Part shown: one piece after another, positions 57,802 to 64,000 of the stretch | How the letters are laid out: each line of letters starts with the position of its first letter | Numbering within the stretch: position 1 is the stretch's first letter | From: Serratia grimesii NBRC 13537 | Lineage (GTDB): Bacteria > Pseudomonadota > Gammaproteobacteria > Enterobacterales > Enterobacteriaceae | Direction of reading: 5' to 3' | Length of the DNA: 64,000 nt | Assembly (NCBI RefSeq): GCF_001590905.1 | Contig: NZ_BCTT01000002.1 | Span: 124,001-188,000 of the forward strand | The notes under the pieces: model-generated | What the model saw: only the letters and a program-made list of their open reading frames with translations | Told to the model about the DNA's origin: nothing | Database searches by the model: none | Position numbers and translations under genes: made by a program

Positions 57802-58383
57802 ATGAAACCTGAAGCGAATACCACAATACAGTATCTGTTCCGAGCCAAAAACGACGTCATTAGCGAGCCCATACTTTATGCCGTGACAACCAGTCTGTTT
57901 GGTTTGGTTCTGGTCGGATGTACTACACGCGGGATTTGTGCCATTTTTCTGGCCGATGACAAATCTAATCTCATTACGCAACTCAGACAGGCGTTCCCAG
58001 GCGCGGAGACGGCGGAATCTCCTGCAACGCTGACTCGTCAGGTTCAACAGGTTAAGGATCTGATTGAAAATAACGTAGTCGAGGGAGAAATGACCCTCGA
58101 TATTGGTGGAGCGGTGTTTGAACAGCAGGTCTGGAAAGCACTCTGTGACATTCCTGTCGGCGCGACCCGGAGCTACAGCCGGATTGCTGCCATTATAGGC
58201 TCGCCTGATGCCGCCCGCGCGGTTGCCGGAGCCTGTGCGGCAAACATTTTGGCGGTAGCGATCCCCTGTCACCGTGTGGTCCGGCAGGACGGTTCCCTGT
58301 CTGGATACCGTTGGGGCGTGGAGCGAAAACGCGCGCTGCTGGCATTTGAGGCTGCTCACAGCGCCCCGGGGGCGCGGCAATGA
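57802..58383 (+). CDS. O6-alkylguanine-DNA methyltransferase, C-Ada-like
   Basis: The 193-residue protein is close to the C-terminal half of Ada: GLVLVGCTTRGICAIFLADD at the start, FEQQVWKALCDIPVGATRSYSRIAAIIGSPDAARAVAGACAAN, and the active site VAIPCHRVVRQDGSLSGYRWG with Cys156. It irreversibly removes alkyl groups from O6-alkylguanine. It resembles the Ada at 60.8 kb more than the core ogt, so it may be a split Ada copy. Its stop overlaps the next gene by four bases. AGGTGA precedes the ATG. Confidence 0.88.
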   Translation: MKPEANTTIQYLFRAKNDVISEPILYAVTTSLFGLVLVGCTTRGICAIFLADDKSNLITQLRQAFPGAETAESPATLTRQVQQVKDLIENNVVEGEMTLDIGGAVFEQQVWKALCDIPVGATRSYSRIAAIIGSPDAARAVAGACAANILAVAIPCHRVVRQDGSLSGYRWGVERKRALLAFEAAHSAPGARQ

Positions 58384-59099
58384 ACATCAATCATTCTCCC
58401 TGCACATCTCTGGCACAACGCTATAACTGGGAGGCGGCAGCCCGTTCACTTGACGACTTCGGCAACGCGGTGTTACCGACGCTGTTATCCCCCGAACAGT
58501 GTGATGCACTTTCTGCGTTATACGGACAGAAAGAAGGTTTCCGGGCCCGGATCATTATGTCCCGTCACGGCTTTGGTCGTGGCGAATACCAGTATTTTTC
58601 TTACCCTTTACCGAGCCTGCTCGATGAACTACGCCATTCCCTGTATGCCTGTATTGCACCACTGGCAAACCGATGGAACCGCTATCTGGGCATCGAGAAC
58701 GCATATCCTGCGGAACTGGATGACTATATTCGACACTGTCATTCAGCCGGGCAAACCCGACCCACCCCGCTACTTTTGCAGTACGGTGTTGGTGATTACA
58801 ACTGCCTGCATCAAGATTTGTACGGCGAGCATGTCTTCCCGATACAGGTTGCTATTTTATTGTCTGAGCCGGGTATTGATTTTGACGGAGGCGAGTTTGT
58901 GATGACAGAACAGGCATCGCGCAGTCGGCGGGCTGAAGTTGTAGCGCTGAACAAAGGTGATGCCGTTGTGTTTACGGTTAACCAGAGGCCAGTATTTGGC
59001 GGACGCAAGCCGGGGAAAGTCGCGATGCGACACGGTGTCAGCCGGATCACCCGGGGCCACCGGTATACGATGGGTATTATATTTCATGATGCGAGGTGA
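58380..59099 (+). CDS. 2-oxoglutarate/Fe(II) oxygenase of the DNA-damage type, paralogue A
   Basis: The 239-residue protein belongs to the family Pfam calls Oxygenase-NA. The iron-binding His144-Gln-Asp146 lies in NCLHQDLYGEHVFP, and the distal His218 and a following Arg lie in MRHGVSRITRGHRYTMGIIFHDAR, so the enzyme looks active. GGEFVMTEQ is a conserved strand. By analogy with AlkB it may remove alkyl lesions oxidatively from nucleic acid, but the substrate is unknown to me. It overlaps the methyltransferase by 4 nt, and alkB starts 2 nt after its stop. Confidence 0.83.
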   Translation: MNINHSPCTSLAQRYNWEAAARSLDDFGNAVLPTLLSPEQCDALSALYGQKEGFRARIIMSRHGFGRGEYQYFSYPLPSLLDELRHSLYACIAPLANRWNRYLGIENAYPAELDDYIRHCHSAGQTRPTPLLLQYGVGDYNCLHQDLYGEHVFPIQVAILLSEPGIDFDGGEFVMTEQASRSRRAEVVALNKGDAVVFTVNQRPVFGGRKPGKVAMRHGVSRITRGHRYTMGIIFHDAR

Positions 59100-59101
59100 A
59101 G

Positions 59102-59752
59102 ATGCAGTTTCCTGAAATGCTTGAAGAAACAGCACCTCCTCGCCGGATCCTACTGGGAGAGCAGGCATATTTACTGGGAGGTTTCGCATTGCCTTATATC
59201 TCTCAGTTGATCCCGGAGATAGAACAGGTGTGCAAGCTCTCTCCCTTCCGAAACATGGTGACTCCCGGCGGGTATGCCATGTCAGTCGGCCTGACAAACT
59301 GTGGTGCCCTGGGCTGGACCACCCATCGGCGAGGATATCAATACACCACACAGGATCCGGACTCCGGTAACGCCTGGCCGCCGATGCCTCTGGTTTTTAC
59401 CCGACTTGCGACTGAAGCGGCCAGAGAGGCGGGCTTCAATGCGTTTATTCCGGATGCCTGTTTGATAAATCAGTATCTGCCTGGCAGTAAACTGTCATTG
59501 CATCAGGACAAAAACGAACGCGATTTTCGTTTTCCTATCGTTTCGGTCTCTCTCGGCATGCCTGCAATATTTTTGTTCGGAGGGAATGCCCGCAGCGATC
59601 CAACACAAAGAGTGTTCCTTCAGCACGGTGATGTCATGGTGTGGGGAGGCGTTGACCGGCTTCGTTACCACGGCGTCATGCCACTCAAAGATAATCCGCA
59701 CCCTTTATTAGGATCGCGACGGATTAATTTCACCTTCCGCAGGGCAGGATGA
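59102..59752 (+). CDS. alkB: Alpha-ketoglutarate-dependent DNA dioxygenase AlkB
   Basis: The 216-residue protein has the same length as E. coli AlkB. The substrate lid MVTPGGYAMSVGLTNCGALGWTTHRRGY, the iron ligands His134-Gln-Asp136 and His190, and the 2-oxoglutarate arginines in RRINFTFRRAG are all present. It repairs 1-methyladenine and 3-methylcytosine by oxidative demethylation. ATG 59102 follows GAGG and is preferred over a GTG two codons earlier. It is translationally linked to paralogue A. Confidence 0.95.
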   Translation: MQFPEMLEETAPPRRILLGEQAYLLGGFALPYISQLIPEIEQVCKLSPFRNMVTPGGYAMSVGLTNCGALGWTTHRRGYQYTTQDPDSGNAWPPMPLVFTRLATEAAREAGFNAFIPDACLINQYLPGSKLSLHQDKNERDFRFPIVSVSLGMPAIFLFGGNARSDPTQRVFLQHGDVMVWGGVDRLRYHGVMPLKDNPHPLLGSRRINFTFRRAG

Positions 59753-59827
59753 TTGATGGTGACTGACGGTAAGCCGGGAACCATAAAATGCTGCCCCTCC
59801 AGATAACAGACGGGAACAATACTGAAA

Positions 59828-60022
59828 ATGAACCTCCAGCCCCCCTATCATGATCTCCCCCCAAAGGACCTCGCCAGGCAGCTTGTCATCGCTTATTTTG
59901 ACAGTCTGGTCGCCGCTGACCAGGCCCGCTGGGCGATTACTCATGAAGGGTTGCGGGAATTACATCTCAATGATGGCGGGGTATACCTGTTGGAACAAAG
60001 CGGCGTAACCTGCCTGGCCTGA
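59828..60022 (+). CDS. Hypothetical 64-residue protein between alkB and the glycosylase gene
   Basis: I do not recognise this product. It is 64 residues and soluble, with a helical N-terminus (PPKDLARQLVIAYFDSLVAADQARWAITHEGLRELHLNDGGVYLLEQSGV) and one Cys near the end. It lies on the same strand in a 315-bp gap inside the repair operon. The ribosome site is weak (GGGAACAATACTGAAA). It could be a small partner or a non-functional frame. Confidence 0.4.
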   Translation: MNLQPPYHDLPPKDLARQLVIAYFDSLVAADQARWAITHEGLRELHLNDGGVYLLEQSGVTCLA

Positions 60023-60041
60023 ATAAGGCCCTTACGACAAC

Positions 60042-60054
60042 TTGCCAGACGATT
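60042..60054 (-). promoter_or_regulatory. Ada-box-like motif before the glycosylase gene (reverse)
   Basis: TTGCCAGACGATT is AAT-N6-GCAA on the minus strand. It is only 14 bp before the GTG start, so it would be an operator within the leader rather than a classic activator site. Confidence 0.3.
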
Positions 60055-60067
60055 TCAGGATACAACA

Positions 60068-60718
60068 GTGAATAATACAACCACCGCCACGGTTCTGACC
60101 CGGGACGTCTGCCGTGATGCTGAATTGTTTTTGTCATCACTCGACAGTGACTGGGCAGAGCATATCAGAAAGACTGGGCATTGCCGGCATGAGACCCGAC
60201 CGGAAAGAGAGCCTTATGAAGCGCTAATCAGGGCAATTGCTTATCAGCAGCTGCATGCAAAAGCCGGTGATGCCATTCTGGGACGCATGCTGTCACTGTT
60301 TCCATCACAGCGCTTTCCTACGTCAGAACAACTGCTGGCCTGCGACCCGGAATGTTTGCGTCAATGTGGCTTCTCTGCCGCCAAACTCACCAGCATTCTG
60401 GGGATTGCCCATGCACAACAGGAAGGGATCGTACCTGACCTTTCTACTGCGCTTGCTATGCCCGATGACGAGCTTATCAACAGGCTTACCTCCTTACGTG
60501 GAGTAGGACGCTGGACGGTAGAAATGTTCCTGATTTACTCCCTGGAGCGTGCTGACATTTTGCCCGTAGACGACCTGGGGGTCAGGGACGGTTTTCGGAG
60601 ATTAAAAAAATTGGAAAGCTCACCAACGCCACGTCAGATGCGGGATATTGGACTGGCCTGGAGGCCTTTCAGAACCGTGGCAGCATGGTATCTCTGGCGT
60701 TTACCAAAATCGGAATAA
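60068..60718 (+). CDS. DNA-3-methyladenine glycosylase, AlkA/Mag type
   Basis: The 216-residue protein has an HhH-GPD fold: YEALIRAIAYQQLHAKAGDAILGRML near 50-75, the helix-hairpin-helix LTSLRGVGRWTVEMFLIYSLERADILPVDDLGVRDGFRRL near 138-175 with the catalytic Asp in VDDLGV. It is shorter than E. coli AlkA (282) because it lacks the N-terminal mixed domain, as in compact yeast Mag-like enzymes. It excises 3-methyladenine and related bases. It has a GTG start behind CAGGA. Confidence 0.9.
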   Translation: MNNTTTATVLTRDVCRDAELFLSSLDSDWAEHIRKTGHCRHETRPEREPYEALIRAIAYQQLHAKAGDAILGRMLSLFPSQRFPTSEQLLACDPECLRQCGFSAAKLTSILGIAHAQQEGIVPDLSTALAMPDDELINRLTSLRGVGRWTVEMFLIYSLERADILPVDDLGVRDGFRRLKKLESSPTPRQMRDIGLAWRPFRTVAAWYLWRLPKSE

Positions 60719-60739
60719 TGCCAGCAAGAATCGGAGTGT

Positions 60740-60752
60740 TTGCGGTCGAATT
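60740..60752 (-). promoter_or_regulatory. Ada-box-like motif before ada (reverse)
   Basis: TTGCGGTCGAATT is AAT-N6-GCAA on the minus strand, 44 bp before the ada start. As I recall, the E. coli alkA promoter carries its Ada site inverted, so this orientation can be functional. Confidence 0.4.
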
Positions 60753-60796
60753 AAATTCTACCCTGTCTCCGTTACTCTAATGATGGGACATTTATT

Positions 60797-61867
60797 ATGA
60801 GCAAAACCACGGCATATCAGACCGATGACGAACGCTGGATGGCCGTTCAGTTGCGTGATGCAGGTGCGGACGGACATTTTGTGTACGCTGTGCGTACCAC
60901 CGGTGTTTATTGTCACCCCAGCTCGACCGCCCGCCTGCCAAAACGTGAGAATGTAGTCTTTTTCCGCACACAGGAAGACGCCGTGGCTGCAGGTTACCGG
61001 AGCAGCCGCCGGGCGGTTGCGGACAAAACCAGTGCAGCAGAAGGTCGTGCAAAATTGATCGCCCAAGCATGCCGCATGGTCGAAGCTGCCGAGACACCTC
61101 CGCGTCTGGAAGATATTGCGCAAGAAATCGGAATGAGCCCGTTCCATTTTCACCGACTATTCAAGTCTGAAACCGGACTGACCCCCAAAGAATACAGTTC
61201 AGCTTACCGGGCCCGTAAGCTGCGTGAGGAGCTGACCCAGCCGGGCGCTTCAATTACCGATGCCATCTATGATGCAGGGTATAACTCAAACAGCCGTTTC
61301 TATGAAGAATCGGATAAGTTACTTGGCATGCGCGCTCGTGATTATCGGGCAGGAGGGATCGGAGCGATTATCCGGTTCGCCGTTGGGCAATGCTCGCTGG
61401 GCGCCATTCTGGTCGCGCAAAGCCAACGGGGAATTTGCGCCATTCTGCTGGGCGATGACCCGGAAACATTACTTCGTGATCTTCAGGATCAATTTCCGAA
61501 GGCTGAGCTCATTGGCTGTGACAGTGAGTTTGAATCACTTATTGCACAGGTGGTGGGCTTCATTGAAGCCCCGTCTCTTGGGCTGCAACTTCCTCTGGAT
61601 GTTCAGGGGACCGCGTTCCAGGAGCGTGTCTGGCTAGCCCTGCGGGATATTCCACCCGGCACCACCGTCAGCTATGCAGACATTGCCCGACAGATCGGTT
61701 CGCCCAAAGCGGTTCGGGCCGTTGCTCGTGCCTGTGCCACTAACCACATTGCGGTTGCCATTCCCTGTCACCGTGTCGTAAGGCAGAACGGTGATCTGGC
61801 TGGATACCGCTGGGGTATTGAGCGCAAACGTGAATTGCTGCGCCGGGAAACGGCTACAGATATCTGA
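60797..61867 (+). CDS. ada: Ada methyltransferase/regulator with a degraded zinc site
   Basis: The 356-residue protein keeps the whole Ada layout: N-terminal metal domain (1-80), AraC helix-turn-helix (about 90-180, GMSPFHFHRLFKSETGLTPKEY) and C-terminal methyltransferase with active Cys324 (AIPCHRVVRQNG). In E. coli Ada the zinc ligands are Cys38, 42, 69 and 72. Here only the first remains (Cys39); the others are Ser43, Ser70 and Ala73. Methylphosphotriester sensing should therefore fail or work differently. Its stop overlaps the next gene region. Confidence 0.93.
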   Translation: MSKTTAYQTDDERWMAVQLRDAGADGHFVYAVRTTGVYCHPSSTARLPKRENVVFFRTQEDAVAAGYRSSRRAVADKTSAAEGRAKLIAQACRMVEAAETPPRLEDIAQEIGMSPFHFHRLFKSETGLTPKEYSSAYRARKLREELTQPGASITDAIYDAGYNSNSRFYEESDKLLGMRARDYRAGGIGAIIRFAVGQCSLGAILVAQSQRGICAILLGDDPETLLRDLQDQFPKAELIGCDSEFESLIAQVVGFIEAPSLGLQLPLDVQGTAFQERVWLALRDIPPGTTVSYADIARQIGSPKAVRAVARACATNHIAVAIPCHRVVRQNGDLAGYRWGIERKRELLRRETATDI

Positions 61868-61881
61868 TGGAGAGCCTCACC

Positions 61882-62574
61882 ATGCTGAATACGTTGACCC
61901 GGCTGAAAGAGATTGACTGGAACAACATTAACAATCAATTGGATGCTGAAGGATATGCTCTGCTGTCCGGGATGCTGGATGCCAGCAACTATCACGAGTT
62001 GACCGCTGCTGACCATAGGGTCGAAACACTGGAGCAACGTGATTCAGGTTGCGGGACACTGCATTGCTATTCTTCTGGTTTGCCTTCCTCGCTCGCGGCG
62101 TGGCGGGAAAGCCTGTATCGCTATCTGGTACCCACGGCTAACCGCTGGAATGAGGTCCTCGATGTCGGGTTTCGTTATCCCGGAAAGTGGGAAACGTTTC
62201 GGAAAATCAATCAGGATGCCGGGCAAGTCCACGAACTGACCCATCTGAACCTGCTGAATGCAGGGGATTATGCCTGTCTTACCCAGCAGAACGAGGGGGA
62301 GTACCTGTTCCCTCTCCAGATTGTGGCCGTACTGCCGGAGCCCGACAATGAATTTACTGGCGGCGAGTTTGTCATGACAGAACAACGCCCCCGGATGCAG
62401 TCACGGCCCCTGGTAGTCCCACTCAGACCCGGAGACATGGCCATTATCGCGACGGCTGAAAGGCCCTTTCGCGGAACGAAAGGTTATTACCGGGTAACCA
62501 GCCGGCATGCCATCAGCCGTGTGCGTTCCGGATTGCGGGTCGGGCTGGAAATGTCTTTCCACTGCAAGGCTTGA
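61882..62574 (+). CDS. Oxygenase paralogue B lacking the HxD iron ligands (probable pseudoenzyme)
   Basis: The protein is about 230 residues and aligns with paralogues A and C (RESLYRYLVPTANRWN, GEYLFPLQIVAVLPEP, GGEFVMTEQ, GYYRVTSRHAISRVRSG). The iron motif HQD is replaced by Thr134-Gln-Gln136 in ACLTQQNEGEYLFP. The distal His209 and an Arg remain. Without His and Asp it should not hold Fe(II), so a binding or regulatory role is likely. ATG 61882 is used because GGAGAG is well spaced; an ATG at 61867 overlaps the ada stop. Confidence 0.82.
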   Translation: MLNTLTRLKEIDWNNINNQLDAEGYALLSGMLDASNYHELTAADHRVETLEQRDSGCGTLHCYSSGLPSSLAAWRESLYRYLVPTANRWNEVLDVGFRYPGKWETFRKINQDAGQVHELTHLNLLNAGDYACLTQQNEGEYLFPLQIVAVLPEPDNEFTGGEFVMTEQRPRMQSRPLVVPLRPGDMAIIATAERPFRGTKGYYRVTSRHAISRVRSGLRVGLEMSFHCKA

Positions 62575-62590
62575 CTGGAGGCCACAACCG

Positions 62591-62896
62591 ATGGCCAGTG
62601 ACAACAAAAGATATCTTCTGACGGATGAAACAGGACATGTGCAGGAAAGTCCCCTTCCAGGCACGCTGGGCGGACATAGGCGAAATAGGCTATATGGCAG
62701 GCTGGATTGTCGGGCTGCTCTGCAAGCTATCGCACGCGGGGGATATGTCCGTCACAGAGTATTCTTTGCCAATAAGGCCACGGCGATTGCGGCAGGATAC
62801 CGTCCCTGTGCCGTCTGCATGCCAGAAGAGTATGCAGCCTGGAAGTCAGCGCTAGCGCCTGAAACCAAAAAAAATCAGCAGAAGGTATCCCTATGA
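62591..62896 (+). CDS. Stand-alone Ada-like metal-binding protein
   Basis: The 101-residue protein has one recognisable part: YGRLDCRAALQAIARGGYVRHRVFFANKATAIAAGYRPCAVCMPEEYAAWK (about 35-85). It parallels the Ada N-terminal domain around FYANASEALAAGFRPCKRCQPD. Cys40, Cys73, Cys76 and perhaps His55 could bind zinc. GGAGG lies 9 nt before ATG 62591. It follows paralogue B by 16 nt and overlaps paralogue C by 4 nt (ATGA). It may supply the sensing function missing from the linked Ada; this is inference. Confidence 0.78.
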   Translation: MASDNKRYLLTDETGHVQESPLPGTLGGHRRNRLYGRLDCRAALQAIARGGYVRHRVFFANKATAIAAGYRPCAVCMPEEYAAWKSALAPETKKNQQKVSL

Positions 62897-63654
62897 ACAG
62901 CTTATTTCCGGTTTCTGCCAACACCTCACTGCTTAGGGTCACGACGGATATGAATAAAAACCGATACCAGCGATATGACTGGCTGGCCGTCGAAACATCA
63001 CTGGGTCAGGACGGATACGCCGTATTGCCTTCATTATTGACGCCAGCAGAATGCCAACAGATGGCAGGACTTTTTTTCAGTGACGAGCGATTCCGGAGTC
63101 ATATCGTTATGGAACGCTATGCGTTTGGGAAAGGGGATTATAAATATTTCAGTAATCCGCTTCCCGATCTCGTCGGAGAGTTACGACAATCTTTGTATCC
63201 TGTTCTGGCACCTGTCGCGAATCGTTGGCATGCGGCAATGCGCATACCCGCCCGGTTTCCAGTCAATTATCAGGACTTTCAGCAACGATGCCATGATGCG
63301 GGTCAGCGCCGCCCTACTCCGTTATTGTTGCGGTATGAGGCTGATGATTACTGCTGCCTGCATCAGGATTTGTATGGTGAACATGTTTTCCCCTTCCAGG
63401 TGATCGTGTTATTGAGCCAGCCCGGACAGGATTTTGACGGGGGAGAACTTTTACTGACTGAAAGTAACCCCAAAAAACCCGGCCAGGCAGAGGTTGTCCC
63501 TCTACAACTGGGGGATGCCATCGTGCTGGCCGTAAATCATCGCCCGGTTCGTTCATCCAGGGGGTATTATCGGGTGAATCTGCGGCATGGTGTCTGCCGG
63601 ATCTCTCGGGGGGAGCGATATTCCATGGGCATTATTTTTCACGATGCGAATTAG
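62893..63654 (+). CDS. 2-oxoglutarate/Fe(II) oxygenase, paralogue C
   Basis: The 253-residue protein is the third member of the same family in the island and closest to paralogue A. Its iron motif His157-Gln-Asp159 (CCLHQDLYGEHVFP) and distal His232 with Arg (LRHGVCRISRGERYSMGIIFHDAN) are intact. The N-terminus has about 20 extra residues before MNKNRYQRYDW; a start at 62950 is possible, but ATGA overlap with the upstream gene favours 62893. It is the last gene before the umuD promoter. Confidence 0.83.
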   Translation: MNSLFPVSANTSLLRVTTDMNKNRYQRYDWLAVETSLGQDGYAVLPSLLTPAECQQMAGLFFSDERFRSHIVMERYAFGKGDYKYFSNPLPDLVGELRQSLYPVLAPVANRWHAAMRIPARFPVNYQDFQQRCHDAGQRRPTPLLLRYEADDYCCLHQDLYGEHVFPFQVIVLLSQPGQDFDGGELLLTESNPKKPGQAEVVPLQLGDAIVLAVNHRPVRSSRGYYRVNLRHGVCRISRGERYSMGIIFHDAN

Positions 63655-63726
63655 ATTAACCCCAGCAAGGTACTCTGCCAGACCAACCTTTCCAAGCGTA
63701 AGCCTCTTTGATATTCGGCCCAGTGA

Positions 63727-63853
63727 TCCACACTCTAAAAATTTTCCGAGAGGATCATCTTGCCCAACAAGGGGATAGCTGAGGATTGTCTCGCCCCTGA
63801 CTTTCTTTATGGTTGTAATGGCTAAAATACGCTTATACTGTATATAAAAACAG
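63727..63853 (+). repeat. Right flanking repeat: umuD promoter region
   Basis: This is the intact counterpart of 55931-56026. It contains about 30 bases not present in the left copy, including an internal near-duplicate GAGGAT...TCTTGCCC / GAGGAT...TCTCGCCCC. It ends with the LexA box of umuD. Confidence 0.8.
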
Positions 63854-63855
63854 TA
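63836..63855 (+). promoter_or_regulatory. LexA (SOS) box of umuD
   Basis: TACTGTATATAAAAACAGTA is a perfect CTGT-N8-ACAG operator with flanking TA/TA, the same sequence as remembered for the E. coli umuDC operator. It lies 15 bp before the umuD ATG. Confidence 0.95.
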
Positions 63856-63869
63856 TAGAGAAATGCATT

Positions 63870-64000
63870 ATGAAACACTTTTTCCCCACACCAACCCCAG
63901 AGAAACAGTTCATTCCGCTTTACGCCGATAAGGTCCCTGCGGGCTTTCCTAGCCCCGCGCAAGACTACATACACGCGCGGATTGACCTCAACGAGTACTG
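63870..64000 (+). CDS. umuD: UmuD, N-terminal part (cut by window end)
   Basis: The first 43 codons are visible. After MKHFFPTPTPEK the segment FIPLYADKVPAGFPSPAQDYIHARIDLNEY aligns with E. coli UmuD FPLFSDLVQCGFPSPAADYVEQRIDLN. The RecA-stimulated self-cleavage bond is Ala24-Gly25 here instead of Cys24-Gly25. The catalytic Ser and Lys lie beyond the window. A perfect LexA box precedes it. UmuC presumably follows to form translesion polymerase V. Confidence 0.92.
   Translation, partial: MKHFFPTPTPEKQFIPLYADKVPAGFPSPAQDYIHARIDLNEY

Noticed and set aside
60797-61867. Missing Ada cysteines explained by a frameshift
   Set aside because: The reading frame is continuous and the flanking residues on both sides of each substituted cysteine still align with Ada, so single codon changes are the better reading; an assembly error at three separate codons is unlikely.
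55814-63869. Island as a classic integrative element with integrase and tRNA attachment site
   Set aside because: No integrase, transposase, tRNA gene or short exact direct repeats were found; only the umuD-promoter repeats flank it.

Overview
The window reads as chromosomal DNA of a Serratia-like member of the Enterobacterales. The core gene order follows the Escherichia coli terminus region with Serratia-type changes: ogt, fnr, uspE, pntBA, ydgH, ydgI, folM, rstAB, asr, ydgD, hrpA, azoR, ydbL-ynbE-ydbH, ldhA, hslJ, ydbJ, emrE, nifJ. A bifunctional ornithine-lipid acyltransferase of the OlsF type, described from Serratia proteamaculans, supports the genus. No rRNA, tRNA, CRISPR array or insertion sequence was seen.

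Layout. 1-8.0 kb: the 3' end of pbpG, a luciferase-like flavin oxidoreductase, a PtsJ-type MocR regulator divergent from a small gene, a glutamine amidotransferase and a PdxK-type pyridoxal kinase, then ycgR, an N-formylglutamate amidohydrolase and olsF. 8.1-19.9 kb: a catabolic locus that looks built for N-acetylgalactosamine-containing glycans. It has a cytoplasmic GH123-type hydrolase, a complete sugar ABC transporter, a Gfo/Idh/MocA protein with a cysteine cluster, a ROK sugar kinase, an AgaR-type repressor, AgaS and a KbaY/GatY aldolase. CTTTCGGTTT-type direct repeats and a perfect inverted repeat lie in its two control regions. 20.2-55.8 kb: mostly conserved core genes. They come with small envelope proteins, an unlisted 26-residue membrane protein downstream of asr, an RstA-box-like site before asr, an FNR box before fnr, and a close match to an E. 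coli-type Ter replication-fork trap downstream of rstAB with no tus gene beside it.

56.0-63.9 kb: the most unusual region, a dense one-strand island of alkylation-damage genes. In order it holds a ChaC-like enzyme, a SnoaL-like protein, a C-Ada-type methyltransferase, a 2-oxoglutarate/Fe(II) oxygenase, AlkB, a 64-residue unknown, an AlkA-type glycosylase, an Ada protein, a second oxygenase paralogue, a stand-alone Ada-like metal-binding protein and a third oxygenase paralogue. The start of umuD follows under a canonical LexA box. Three features stand out. Ada has lost three of its four N-terminal zinc cysteines, while a separate small protein in the same operon carries an intact CxxC of that type. 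The middle oxygenase has lost its HxD iron ligands. AAT-N6-GCAA motifs, the Ada operator pattern, occur in four of the island's intergenic gaps. The island is bracketed by imperfect direct repeats: the right copy is the umuD promoter with its LexA box, and the left copy is a decayed version of the same promoter. This suggests the island was placed at, or duplicated from, a umuDC promoter.

Functions are inferred from recognised motifs, remembered family sequences and gene context; no searches were run.
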